A stretch of 20,688 nucleotides of DNA from a virus: IMG/VR virus record IMGVR_UViG_3300020454_000107, positions 1-20,688 of that record. One strand, written 5' to 3'. The translations under genes and the position numbers were made by a program. Shown here piece after piece: positions 1 through 7,835 of this stretch. Below the pieces are notes generated by a model. The model saw only the letters and a program-made list of their open reading frames with translations, was not told where the DNA came from and did not search any database. Within the stretch, counting starts at the first letter, position 1, and each line of letters opens with the position of its first letter.

Positions 1-2453
1 TTCGTGGTTATGAAGATGGTAAACACTTCGCAACCCGTGAGAAGTTTTACCCAACCCTTTTTGTTGAATCACCTAAAAAGAAAACCCATTACAGAACTCT
101 TACTGGTAAATCTGTAGCACCTATTAAACCTGGAACTGTTCGTGAGACTAGAGATTTTATAAAGAAGTACGAACCTGTACCAGGTTTTGATGTATATGGT
201 AATGAGAGATTTATATATCAGTACATCTCAGAGAAATATCCTGCTGATGAATTGAAGTTTGATATCAGCAAGATTAAATTAGTAACTATTGATATTGAGG
301 TTAAATCTGAGCAAGGATTCCCTGATGTAGAATCTGCTGCTGAGGAGATACTTCTTATATCAATTCAGGACTATGCTACCAAAGAGATTATTACTTGGGG
401 TAACGGTCCATTCAAGACTCATCAAGATAATCTATACTACAAGCAATTTAATAATGAGTATGATCTTTTAAATGACTTCATCAATTGGTGGATGATAGAG
501 GAGAATACTCCAGAGGTTATTACTGGATGGAACAGTAAGTTATATGATATACCATACATTGTTCGTAGGATAGATCGTATCCTAGGTGAGAAGTTAATGC
601 GTCGTATGTCTCCTTGGGGATTGGTTAGTGAAGATAAGGTTTTTATTGCAGGTAGAGAACAGATAGCATATGACATTGGTGGTATCTCTCAGTTAGATTA
701 TCTTGATCTTTATAAGAAGTTTACTTATAAGGCACAGGAATCTTATAGGTTGGATTATATTGCTAGTGTAGAACTTGGACAAAAGAAATTAGACCACTCT
801 GAGTTTGATACTTTTAAGGACTTCTATACAAAAGGTTGGAAAAAATTTGTAGAGTATAATATAATTGACGTTGAACTTGTTGACCGTATGGAAGGCAAGA
901 TGAAGTTGATTGAACTTGCTCTTACTATGGCATATGAAGCCAAGGTAAACTATGAGGATGTATTCTATCAAGTACGGATGTGGGATACTATTATATACAA
1001 TTATCTTAAGAAAAGAGATATTGTAATCCCTCCTAAAATTAGAACAGATAAAAACGACAAATACGCAGGTGCTTATGTCAAGGAACCGATTCCAGGAAAG
1101 TATGATTGGGTGGTTAGTTTTGACCTCAACAGTCTGTACCCTCATCTTATTATGCAATATAATATCAGTCCAGAGACCCTCAGGGAGACTAGACATCCCA
1201 GTGCGAGCGTTGAAGGGATCTTAAACAAAGAGACATTGATTGAGGGTGAGTATGCTACATGTGCCAATGGAGCACAGTATAGGAAGGATGTGCGTGGGTT
1301 CCTTCCAGAACTTATGGATAAGATGTATGGAGATCGTGTGATCTTCAAAAAGAAAATGTTGGACGCAAAGCAACAGTATGAGAAGACACCTACAGAAGCA
1401 TTGGAGAAGGAGATTGCTCGATGCAACAATATTCAAATGGCGAAGAAGATATCTCTTAACTCTGCTTATGGTGCTATCGGCAATCAGTACTTCAGGTATT
1501 ACAAACTTGCTAATGCAGAAGCCATTACTCTGTCTGGACAAGTATCCATACGTTGGATAGAGAATAAGATGAATTCTTATTTGAATAAACTTATGAAAAC
1601 AAAGGAGATTGATTATGTTATTGCTTCAGATACTGATTCCATTTATCTTAATATGGGTGATTTGGTTGAAACTGTATACAAGGGGAGAGAGAAAACTACT
1701 GAGGGCGTTGTCAGGTTCCTTGATCAGGTGTGTGAAACTAAACTTGAACCTTATATTGAAAGTTCTTACCAAGAATTGGCCGACTACGTAAATGCATATG
1801 ATCAGAAGATGCAAATGAAGCGAGAGAACATCGCAGAGAGGGGTATATGGACTGCTAAGAAGAGATACATCCTTAATGTATGGAATAGTGAAGGAGTACA
1901 GTACAACGAACCTAAGTTGAAGATGATGGGTATTGAAGCAGTTAAGTCTTCTACACCTGCACCTTGCCGTACCATGATTAAGGATGCTCTTAAACTTATG
2001 ATGAATGGAACTGAGGATGAAGTTATTGATTTTATTGATAAGTCTCGTGCAGAATTTAAGACTCTTCCACCAGAAGATATCTCCTTTCCAAGATCTGCAA
2101 GTAATGTTGAGAAGTATAGAGCAGTAAATTCAATCTATGCAAAGGGAACTCCTATACATATACGGGGGGCTTTGCTGTTTAACTACTATGTTAAGAAAAA
2201 TAAGTTAGACAATAAGTACTCACTCATCAACAATGGTGAGAAAGTTAAATTTTGTTATCTTAAGTTACCCAATCCCATTCACGAGAATGTGTTGTCATTT
2301 ATTCAAGAATTTCCTAAAGAACTTGAATTGAACAACTATGTCGATTACGATCTACAATTTGAGAAGTCCTTTTTAGAACCTCTCAAAGCAATTCTTAATG
2401 CGATTGGTTGGAATGTAGAAAAAACTGCAACGCTGGAGGCGTTTTTTACCTAA
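1..2453 (+). CDS. 43: DNA polymerase gp43, family B (5'-truncated by window edge)
   Basis: Replicative DNA polymerase with 3'-5' proofreading exonuclease. The frame is open from the first complete codon at base 3, so the gene begins before the window; an apparent start at 252 is an internal TTG and is not the true start. About 816 residues are visible; T4 gp43 has 898. Seen in order: Exo I DIE (about base 292), Exo II with NSKLYDIP, Exo III YNIIDVELVD, polymerase motif A DLNSLYPHLI, motif B KISLNSAYGAIG, motif C SDTDSIY, then KKRYIL and EPKLKMMGIE as in T4. All catalytic acidic residues are present. The C-terminus, TLEAFFT, resembles the sliding-clamp-binding tail of T4 gp43 (SLDFLFG). No intein or frameshift was seen. 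The stop overlaps the next start (TAATG). Confidence 0.97.
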   Translation, partial: RGYEDGKHFATREKFYPTLFVESPKKKTHYRTLTGKSVAPIKPGTVRETRDFIKKYEPVPGFDVYGNERFIYQYISEKYPADELKFDISKIKLVTIDIEVKSEQGFPDVESAAEEILLISIQDYATKEIITWGNGPFKTHQDNLYYKQFNNEYDLLNDFINWWMIEENTPEVITGWNSKLYDIPYIVRRIDRILGEKLMRRMSPWGLVSEDKVFIAGREQIAYDIGGISQLDYLDLYKKFTYKAQESYRLDYIASVELGQKKLDHSEFDTFKDFYTKGWKKFVEYNIIDVELVDRMEGKMKLIELALTMAYEAKVNYEDVFYQVRMWDTIIYNYLKKRDIVIPPKIRTDKNDKYAGAYVKEPIPGKYDWVVSFDLNSLYPHLIMQYNISPETLRETRHPSASVEGILNKETLIEGEYATCANGAQYRKDVRGFLPELMDKMYGDRVIFKKKMLDAKQQYEKTPTEALEKEIARCNNIQMAKKISLNSAYGAIGNQYFRYYKLANAEAITLSGQVSIRWIENKMNSYLNKLMKTKEIDYVIASDTDSIYLNMGDLVETVYKGREKTTEGVVRFLDQVCETKLEPYIESSYQELADYVNAYDQKMQMKRENIAERGIWTAKKRYILNVWNSEGVQYNEPKLKMMGIEAVKSSTPAPCRTMIKDALKLMMNGTEDEVIDFIDKSRAEFKTLPPEDISFPRSASNVEKYRAVNSIYAKGTPIHIRGALLFNYYVKKNKLDNKYSLINNGEKVKFCYLKLPNPIHENVLSFIQEFPKELELNNYVDYDLQFEKSFLEPLKAILNAIGWNVEKTATLEAFFT

Positions 2454-2623
2454 TGGATTTACCTATAACTGATAAGGAGTTAGGAACTATCGTAAGTGCT
2501 TTACACTTAGGTGGTGATACAGCACTGTTTCAAAAATTGAAGTTAGTAAAAGAAACTATAGATCAAAATCCAAACGGGTGTTATAAAAAAATCTTAAGAG
2601 AATCACATGGTATGGTAATCTAG
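2453..2623 (+). CDS. Small hypothetical protein, 56 aa
   Basis: Not recognised. The start at 2453 (MDLPITDKEL) overlaps the polymerase stop as TAATG, which suggests translational coupling; GGAGG at 2435-2439 inside the gp43 tail could serve as ribosome binding site, though the spacing is long. A longer reading from 2408 would overlap the polymerase by 46 bases and is less likely. The protein is soluble, with no membrane segment, and appears mostly helical (LGTIVSALHL, ALFQKLKLVKETI). Its position between the polymerase and uvsX suggests a minor replication accessory role, but nothing in the sequence shows a function. Confidence 0.6.
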   Translation: MDLPITDKELGTIVSALHLGGDTALFQKLKLVKETIDQNPNGCYKKILRESHGMVI

Positions 2624-2630
2624 ATTAAAT

Positions 2631-2641
2631 AGTGGTATAAT
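2631..2641 (+). promoter_or_regulatory. Possible extended -10 promoter for PsbN-like/uvsX
   Basis: TATAAT at 2636-2641 is preceded by TGG at 2633-2635, giving the extended -10 form TGnTATAAT. It lies in the 39-base gap before the PsbN-like gene, one of the few real intergenic gaps in the early part of the window. No convincing -35 hexamer lies 16-18 bases upstream. In AT-rich DNA a TATAAT can occur by chance; the TG extension and the gap position are what support the call. Confidence 0.4.
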
Positions 2642-2662
2642 ATCTCTATTAAGTTTACTATA

Positions 2663-2971
2663 ATGATCTTTCTATCAAGACCATCAGTATATACACTACC
2701 CAATACATGGGAGAAGCAACCTGATGTTTTAATTCCACACTTAAACTTGACACCTGATCAAGGATTAATTTTATTCTTTGGTTTACTTTTAGGTGCTTTA
2801 GTTGCATATGGAATTTTTCTTACATTTGGAGCAGGTAAGAAGGATCTAAGAGACCAGATCGATGAACATTCTAAGATGCATGAACTAGGCATTGCACATG
2901 GTCACGGTGGAAACAAAGAGGCATATAAGATGTCTGGTAAACTAAACCACAAACATGATGAAAAGAAATAG
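2663..2971 (+). CDS. PsbN-like single-span membrane protein
   Basis: 102 residues. Residues about 34-56 form one hydrophobic span (GLILFFGLLLGALVAYGIFL), followed by TFGAGKKDLRDQIDEH. This matches the layout of PsbN, a protein of about 43 residues with one membrane span followed by a tail of the form FGPPSKELRDPFEEHED. PsbN is a thylakoid protein needed for photosystem II assembly or repair rather than a core subunit (established for plants). Here the match is embedded in a longer protein with about 30 extra N-terminal residues and a His/Lys-rich C-terminus (HGHGG, NHKHDEKK). The gene sits between gp43 and uvsX, ending 2 bases before uvsX; a possible promoter precedes it and no clear ribosome binding site is visible. 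The family call is from recalled motif similarity; activity in photosystem assembly is inference. Confidence 0.65.
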   Translation: MIFLSRPSVYTLPNTWEKQPDVLIPHLNLTPDQGLILFFGLLLGALVAYGIFLTFGAGKKDLRDQIDEHSKMHELGIAHGHGGNKEAYKMSGKLNHKHDEKK

Positions 2972-2973
2972 TT

Positions 2974-3978
2974 ATGGATTTTTTAAAGGAAATCGTTAAA
3001 GAAATTGGAGACGAATACACCCAACTCGCAGAAGACATCGAAGAAAGAGAAGAGTTCATCGATACAGGATCATACATCTTTAACGCAGTGGTGTCAGGTT
3101 CCGTTTATGGTGGGGTATCTCGTAATAAGATTACTGCCATCGCTGGTGAAAGCAGTACTGGAAAGACTTTTTTCTCCCTCGCAGTGGTTAAAAACTTCCT
3201 TGATACTAATCCTGATGGTTATTGTCTCTATTTTGATACTGAAGCCGCAGTTAATAAAGGATTACTTGAGTCTCGTGGACTTGATTTAAAAAGAACTGTT
3301 GTTGTTAATGTAGTTACTATTGAAGAGTTCCGTACTAAGGCACTTAAGGCAGTAGATATATACCTTAAGACACCTGAGGAAGATCGCAAACCTTGTATGT
3401 TTGTGTTAGACTCTTTAGGTATGTTGTCAACTGAAAAAGAAATCAGAGACGCATTAGATGATAAGCAAGTCAGAGACATGACCAAATCTCAACTTGTGAA
3501 AGGAGCATTCCGTATGCTAACATTAAAACTTGGTCAAGCAAACATACCACTTATAGTCACAAATCACACCTACGATGTTATCGGATCTTATGTCCCAACT
3601 AAAGAAATGGGAGGAGGCTCTGGTCTCAAATATGCCTCGTCTACGATCATTTATCTCAGCAAAAAAAAGGAAAAGGATCAGAGCGAGGTTGTTGGAAACC
3701 TTATTAAAGCTAAGACAGCCAAATCTAGACTCTCCAAAGAAAACAAAGAAGTAAATATACGTCTTTACTACGATCAACGTGGTTTAGATAGGTATTACGG
3801 TCTCCTTGAATTGGGTGAGATTGGAGGGTTGTGGAAAAATGTTGCAGGTAGATATGAGATTAATGGTAAGAAGGTTTATGCTAAAGCAATATATAAAGAT
3901 CCAGAAGAGTATTTTACAGAAGATATATTACAAAAATTAGACACTATAGCAAAAGAAGAATTCTGTTATGGTAACTGA
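2974..3978 (+). CDS. uvsX: UvsX RecA-like recombinase
   Basis: ATP-dependent strand-exchange protein of T4-type recombination-dependent replication and repair. 334 residues, slightly shorter than T4 UvsX (about 390). Walker A is GESSTGKT at residues 58-65; Walker B is CMFVLDSLGM with D146. The region around residues 196-223 (TNHTYDVIGSYVPTKEMGGG) corresponds to the DNA-binding L2 part of RecA-family proteins, and the core ends near residue 268 (LYYDQRG). The C-terminal 60 residues are Lys/Glu-rich. The stop overlaps the helicase start as TGATG, so the two are probably co-translated, consistent with both acting at replication forks. Confidence 0.95.
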   Translation: MDFLKEIVKEIGDEYTQLAEDIEEREEFIDTGSYIFNAVVSGSVYGGVSRNKITAIAGESSTGKTFFSLAVVKNFLDTNPDGYCLYFDTEAAVNKGLLESRGLDLKRTVVVNVVTIEEFRTKALKAVDIYLKTPEEDRKPCMFVLDSLGMLSTEKEIRDALDDKQVRDMTKSQLVKGAFRMLTLKLGQANIPLIVTNHTYDVIGSYVPTKEMGGGSGLKYASSTIIYLSKKKEKDQSEVVGNLIKAKTAKSRLSKENKEVNIRLYYDQRGLDRYYGLLELGEIGGLWKNVAGRYEINGKKVYAKAIYKDPEEYFTEDILQKLDTIAKEEFCYGN

Positions 3979-5354
3979 TGGAAACACTTGAAGTCACCAT
4001 CCTTGAGAACCTCATTTATAATGAAGAGTATTCTCGGAAGGTAATCCCTTTTATTGAACCAGACTATTTCCAAGAACAAGGTCAGAAGTTAGTCTTTGAA
4101 GAGACCGTACAGTTTATTACTAAGTATGATACTCAAATAACTGTAGAGGCACTTCTTATTGAAGTATCAAATCGTAAAGATCTCACAGAACAAACACTTC
4201 AAGACATTCAACAGTTAGTAGGTTGTCTTGAGAAACGTCCACAAGATCATCAATGGTTATTAGATTCTACTGAGAAGTGGTGTAGAGAACGTGCTATCTA
4301 CTTAGCACTCATGGAGTCTATTAGTATTGCTGATGGTCAAGATGATAAGAAAACTCAAGATGCTATTCCTACAATATTATCTGATGCTCTAGCAGTATCC
4401 TTTGATAATAATATAGGACACGATTATTTTGGTAATGTTGAAGAACGTTATGAGTACTACCATAAGAAGGAAGAAAAAATCCCATTCGACCTTGAATATT
4501 TTAACAAGATTACAAAGGGTGGTCTACCGAATAAAACTCTCAACGTTGCTCTCGCTGGCACAGGTGTTGGAAAATCTTTATTCATGTGTCATGTGGCTAG
4601 CAGTGTCCTCTTCCAAGGAAAAAATGTTCTCTACATTACGATGGAAATGGCAGAGGAAAAGATTGCGGAGAGGATTGATGCTAATCTACTTAATGTCAAT
4701 ATACAAGACATAACAGATCTTCCTAAACCAATGTTTGAAGGGAAGATACAAAATCTTTTAACTAAGACACAGGGACAACTTATAATTAAGGAGTACCCTA
4801 CTGCATCTGCTCATTCAGGACATTTTAAAGCATTGCTAAATGAATTAGCATTGAAGAAATCATTTAGACCTGATATAATTTTTATTGATTACTTAAATAT
4901 ATGTGCATCATCGAGGTATCGTGGTAATTCAACTGTCAACTCTTACTCGTATATTAAAGCGATTGCAGAGGAGCTTCGTGGTCTTGCTGTCGAGTCTAAT
5001 GTACCGATTGTTAGTGCTACTCAAACTACTCGTGCTGGTTTTGGCAACAGCGATGTTGACCTTACTGACACTTCAGAATCCTTTGGACTCCCTGCTACTG
5101 CTGACCTTATGTTCGCTCTCATATCTACTGAGGAGTTGGAAGGTCTCAACCAAATAATGGTTAAGCAATTAAAGAATAGATATAATGACCCTACAATGTT
5201 CAAGAGATTTATTGTGGGTATAGATCGTGCCAAGATGAGACTATATGATGTTGAACAGAATGCACAGGAAGGTGTAGTTGATAATGGACATGATAAGGAG
5301 GATACTCCTGAGACAAAGTTTAAAGATAAGTTTGGAGGTTTTAGTTTTTCATGA
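3978..5354 (+). CDS. 41: gp41 replicative DNA helicase (DnaB family)
   Basis: Hexameric 5'-3' helicase of the T4-type replisome. 458 residues, close to T4 gp41 (475). The N-terminal 150 residues form the helical domain. Walker A is AGTGVGKS at 193-200, with TMEM at 221-224 after it. Walker B is IIFIDYLN with D304. The H3 segment SATQTTR (346-352) carries Q349, and KQLKNRYND (396-404) holds candidate arginine-finger residues. The C-terminus is acidic and ends in a short FGGFSFS tail. It starts within the uvsX stop and overlaps the next gene by 4 bases. No primase gene follows directly, so the primase (gp61 in T4) must lie elsewhere. Confidence 0.95.
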   Translation: METLEVTILENLIYNEEYSRKVIPFIEPDYFQEQGQKLVFEETVQFITKYDTQITVEALLIEVSNRKDLTEQTLQDIQQLVGCLEKRPQDHQWLLDSTEKWCRERAIYLALMESISIADGQDDKKTQDAIPTILSDALAVSFDNNIGHDYFGNVEERYEYYHKKEEKIPFDLEYFNKITKGGLPNKTLNVALAGTGVGKSLFMCHVASSVLFQGKNVLYITMEMAEEKIAERIDANLLNVNIQDITDLPKPMFEGKIQNLLTKTQGQLIIKEYPTASAHSGHFKALLNELALKKSFRPDIIFIDYLNICASSRYRGNSTVNSYSYIKAIAEELRGLAVESNVPIVSATQTTRAGFGNSDVDLTDTSESFGLPATADLMFALISTEELEGLNQIMVKQLKNRYNDPTMFKRFIVGIDRAKMRLYDVEQNAQEGVVDNGHDKEDTPETKFKDKFGGFSFS

Positions 5355-5851
5355 TAATACCTTTAGAGATGATGGGTGATCCTACTGAGATTGATTACCC
5401 AGACAGAAGACAGTTCCCATGTGATAAGACTGTAGAAAAGTGGAAGTCTATAGGACATCTTTATGTTAACTATACTGGATTATTATTAGAGGAGTATAAA
5501 GGAGTTCCTGAGTGGTGTATTGACGTGAAGGAATATCTTGTCGGTAAATATAATTTACAAGATGCTTGTTCATCTGTTTATTGTATGCCACCAGGAACTA
5601 TTATGCCAGAGCATAGGGATACTTATCCTCGGTATAAGGCATTACATAATCTTGACAAACTAGAAAATATCTGTAGAATATTAATATTCCTAAATGACTG
5701 GGAATCAGGACATTACTTTGAGGTTGACACAAAACCTGTAGTGAACTGGACTAAGGGAGAATATATAATGTGGCGAGGTGACACTCCGCATATTGCGGCT
5801 AACGTTGGATCAACCAACAGATATACTATGCAAATTACTGCACATGACTAA
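5351..5851 (+). CDS. 2OG-Fe(II) oxygenase, aspartyl/asparaginyl hydroxylase-like
   Basis: 166 residues with a double-stranded beta-helix iron-site pattern: H88-x-D90 in MPEHRDTYPR, distal H147 in GDTPHIAANVG, and R157 in NRYTMQI as the probable 2-oxoglutarate carboxylate ligand. The segment ICRILIFLNDWESGHYFEVD between them is typical of small 2-oxoglutarate dioxygenases that hydroxylate proteins or small molecules. Its start overlaps the helicase stop by 4 bases (ATGA) and its end overlaps the next gene by 8. The substrate cannot be told from sequence. It is the first of several such proteins here; it is only distantly similar to those at 11436 and 15856, so it is not a local duplicate. Confidence 0.75.
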   Translation: MIIPLEMMGDPTEIDYPDRRQFPCDKTVEKWKSIGHLYVNYTGLLLEEYKGVPEWCIDVKEYLVGKYNLQDACSSVYCMPPGTIMPEHRDTYPRYKALHNLDKLENICRILIFLNDWESGHYFEVDTKPVVNWTKGEYIMWRGDTPHIAANVGSTNRYTMQITAHD

Positions 5852-6143
5852 TTTAAAAGTAACTAAAGCAAGAAACCAAGTGAAGTCTAAATTTTATTAC
5901 ATCTTTTGGGGTGTAGCCACTGTATCCGTCTTTGCTGGACAACTATATGTTGGATCTGGATATCGTCAGATGTCAAGATCTTTTAATAGAATTTTGGATG
6001 CTGTTCGGTTTGAGTTAATTGGACCTGATCCTTATGATCATCCAATGTATGTGCCAAGATCAGAAATTCCCGACATGATAGATTCTTGGGAAAGAGAGGA
6101 CGTTTTATACCACCCAACAAATCCTCTTACAAAAATATACTAA
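5844..6143 (+). CDS. Small single-span membrane protein, 99 aa
   Basis: Not recognised. I chose the start at 5844 (MTNLKVTKARNQVKSKF), which overlaps the oxygenase by 8 bases; an in-frame ATG at 5778 would overlap it by 74 bases and adds a Leu/Thr-rich stretch that looks like the shadow of the upstream frame. A basic N-terminus is followed by one hydrophobic span at residues about 17-37 (FYYIFWGVATVSVFAGQLYVG), then a charged domain ending in a Pro/Asp-rich tail (GPDPYDHPMYVPRSEIPDM). The basic head before the span predicts an N-in orientation. It may work with the next gene, another small membrane protein. Confidence 0.65.
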   Translation: MTNLKVTKARNQVKSKFYYIFWGVATVSVFAGQLYVGSGYRQMSRSFNRILDAVRFELIGPDPYDHPMYVPRSEIPDMIDSWEREDVLYHPTNPLTKIY

Positions 6144-6150
6144 AGGAGGT
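6143..6150 (+). promoter_or_regulatory. Strong Shine-Dalgarno site
   Basis: AAGGAGGT lies immediately before the ATG at 6153, with GGAGG three bases from the start codon. It is the strongest ribosome binding site I saw in the window; most other genes rely on overlap with the gene before. It supports the start at 6153 and suggests higher translation of that membrane protein. Confidence 0.75.
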
Positions 6151-6152
6151 TT

Positions 6153-6500
6153 ATGAGTCCAAGAAGATATGACATACACGACATACCTGGAATAGGTGGA
6201 TTCTATACTAAGAAAGAAGTAGATCTCCTAATTAAGTCTGCCGTGGACGAAGCAAAAGCAATTGATGAAGCTTCTATGCGTAAGCATAATAGAGACGCAA
6301 CGGTTATCTCTATGATTCTAGGATTTACAGCATTAGCATTATTTGTAGATGGTTTATTAAGAATTTTAGGAATCATTCCACCATTTATGGATATAGATGT
6401 TAATGTTATTGATAAGATTGCAGAGAGAGTTGAGAATGATATGTTACCTTTGATTCAAGATACAGTTAAGAAGATGCCGACTGTACCTAAGCCATGGTAG
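6153..6500 (+). CDS. Small membrane protein, 115 aa
   Basis: Not recognised. The start is fixed by a near-perfect Shine-Dalgarno sequence. The N-terminal 48 residues are soluble and probably helical (KKEVDLLIKSAVDEAKAIDE). One hydrophobic segment at about 51-75 (VISMILGFTALALFVDGLLRILG) is followed by a Pro-containing turn and an amphipathic stretch (VIDKIAERVENDMLPLIQDTV) that could form a coiled coil. The stop overlaps the sulfotransferase start by 7 bases. With the preceding gene it makes a pair of small membrane proteins between the helicase and the accessory cassette. Confidence 0.65.
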   Translation: MSPRRYDIHDIPGIGGFYTKKEVDLLIKSAVDEAKAIDEASMRKHNRDATVISMILGFTALALFVDGLLRILGIIPPFMDIDVNVIDKIAERVENDMLPLIQDTVKKMPTVPKPW

Positions 6501-7222
6501 TTGACTCTTTAATATCAAGAGATGTCCCTCAGCGTAGGGCAGTTATAGATGATCTTGTGGATAAGTATCCAGACTATTGTTCATCATTTACTTTTAAATT
6601 AAAACGAGGATTACCTGAACAAGTAATTCATAGAGATGGTTTTATTAATTGTTATCTTGATGTAAAGAAAAAATTAGTATATCTGCATGTTGATAAGTGT
6701 GGAAGTACTTCAATAACATCAGCATTTATCTCTGAGGGTATGACGTTTATACCTTTGGAGAATTTTCGTAGAGCCAAGGATTATGAAACTATGGCAGAGT
6801 TTTTGGTTGAGAGTGGATATACTTTTTTTGCTATGACTAGAGACCCATGTACTAGGTGGGTATCTGGAATGAATGAATTTATGTGTAGATATAAACCACC
6901 ATTTGATTGGGTATTAAAACAAGTTAAGAATAAGAAGTATGTGTATGATGAACACACTGCACCTCAACATTTATTTTTAAGATTGTGTTTGGAATATAAT
7001 GGTAAACTTAAGTTATTAAAATTAGATAGTAACTTAAAAAAGAAGGTTAATAATTTTCTTGATATGGACTTAGATATACAGCATTTGAGACAGTCTAAAT
7101 ATTTTGTGCCGAATTATACTATGTTGGCAAAGAAGTTATTCCATCAGGTTGTAGAACCTGACATGGAAGAATTTAATAAACTATACGCTATGGATTATGA
7201 ACTATACAACTCCGCTGACTGA
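6494..7222 (+). CDS. Sulfotransferase (PAPS-dependent, P-loop fold)
   Basis: 242 residues. The sequence LHVDKCGSTSIT (64-75) matches the 5'-phosphosulfate-binding loop of sulfotransferases, with K68, G70, S71 and T72. MTRDPCTRWVSG (114-125) matches the 3'-phosphate-binding RdPxxRxxS motif, with R116, R121 and S124. These two motifs, about 45 residues apart, define enzymes that move sulfate from 3'-phosphoadenosine-5'-phosphosulfate to carbohydrate or protein hydroxyls. The length is short but complete for the core. The host would have to supply PAPS; no PAPS synthesis gene is visible. It opens the sugar-enzyme cassette and overlaps its neighbours by 7 and 26 bases, so sulfation of a glycan made by the cassette is a reasonable inference. 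Confidence 0.8.
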   Translation: MVVDSLISRDVPQRRAVIDDLVDKYPDYCSSFTFKLKRGLPEQVIHRDGFINCYLDVKKKLVYLHVDKCGSTSITSAFISEGMTFIPLENFRRAKDYETMAEFLVESGYTFFAMTRDPCTRWVSGMNEFMCRYKPPFDWVLKQVKNKKYVYDEHTAPQHLFLRLCLEYNGKLKLLKLDSNLKKKVNNFLDMDLDIQHLRQSKYFVPNYTMLAKKLFHQVVEPDMEEFNKLYAMDYELYNSAD

Positions 7223-7835
7223 TCAAGTAGTAAGAGATTCAACAATTCATCAGTTTGAACAAACCATTGCTAATTTTTATGGTTCTACTTATGGAGTTGC
7301 TGTTGACTCATGTACACATGCATTAGAATTGTGTATGAGATATGAGAAGTATGATTTTGTAGAAGTACCAACTAATACATATATCTCAGTCCCATTCATC
7401 ATGAAGAAGATTGGATTAAAGAAGTGGAGATGGGAAGATAAAAAATGGGAAAAATATTATTATATTGGCAGCACCAACATTGTTGATGCTGCTGTTTTGT
7501 GGGAGAAGAATTCATATATTCCTGGTACATATTTTTGTTTAAGTTTTCAACAAAGAAAACATCTACCACTAGGACGTGGTGGTATGATTCTTACTGATAA
7601 TCCAACGGCATATTATACTCTAAAAAGAATGTCGTGTGATGGTAGAGATTTTTATAGACCTTGGAGAGATCAAGATATAGACATTATGGGATATCATTAT
7701 TACATGACACCAGAGAAGGCTTCTGAAGGATTGGAAAAATTTCAAACAGCAGTGAATACACCAGTTAAAGATTGGTCTTATAAGGATTACCCCTATCTTC
7801 CTGATATGTCGGTGTTTAAAAATGACAAAGTTTGA
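7197..7835 (+). CDS. Shortened DegT/DnrJ/EryC1/StrS aminotransferase
   Basis: PLP-dependent sugar aminotransferase family, by motif. FYGSTYGVAVDSCTHALEL (27-45) matches the cofactor-phosphate loop. IVDAAV (95-100) carries D97, the Asp that pairs with the pyridine nitrogen. FCLSFQQRKHLPLGRGGM (113-130) carries the likely Schiff-base K121 and the GxGG after it. GYHYYMTPEKASEGLEKF resembles the domain linker. Family members are usually about 370 residues; this is 212, with tight loops and almost no C-terminal domain, but the frame is intact. It may be a minimal enzyme or may need a partner subunit. It overlaps the sulfotransferase by 26 bases and GT copy 1 by 14. The expected substrate is a keto-sugar nucleotide or keto-cyclitol. 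Confidence 0.75.
   Translation: MNYTTPLTDQVVRDSTIHQFEQTIANFYGSTYGVAVDSCTHALELCMRYEKYDFVEVPTNTYISVPFIMKKIGLKKWRWEDKKWEKYYYIGSTNIVDAAVLWEKNSYIPGTYFCLSFQQRKHLPLGRGGMILTDNPTAYYTLKRMSCDGRDFYRPWRDQDIDIMGYHYYMTPEKASEGLEKFQTAVNTPVKDWSYKDYPYLPDMSVFKNDKV

Noticed and set aside
252-254. Possible start of the DNA polymerase gene at a TTG codon
   Set aside because: The frame is open to the window edge and the residues upstream match the N-terminal part of T4 gp43, so the gene starts before the window.
437-1541. Several minus-strand ORFs of 79-135 codons opposite the polymerase
   Set aside because: They lie wholly inside a gene with all catalytic motifs; their proteins have no recognisable pattern and no ribosome binding sites.
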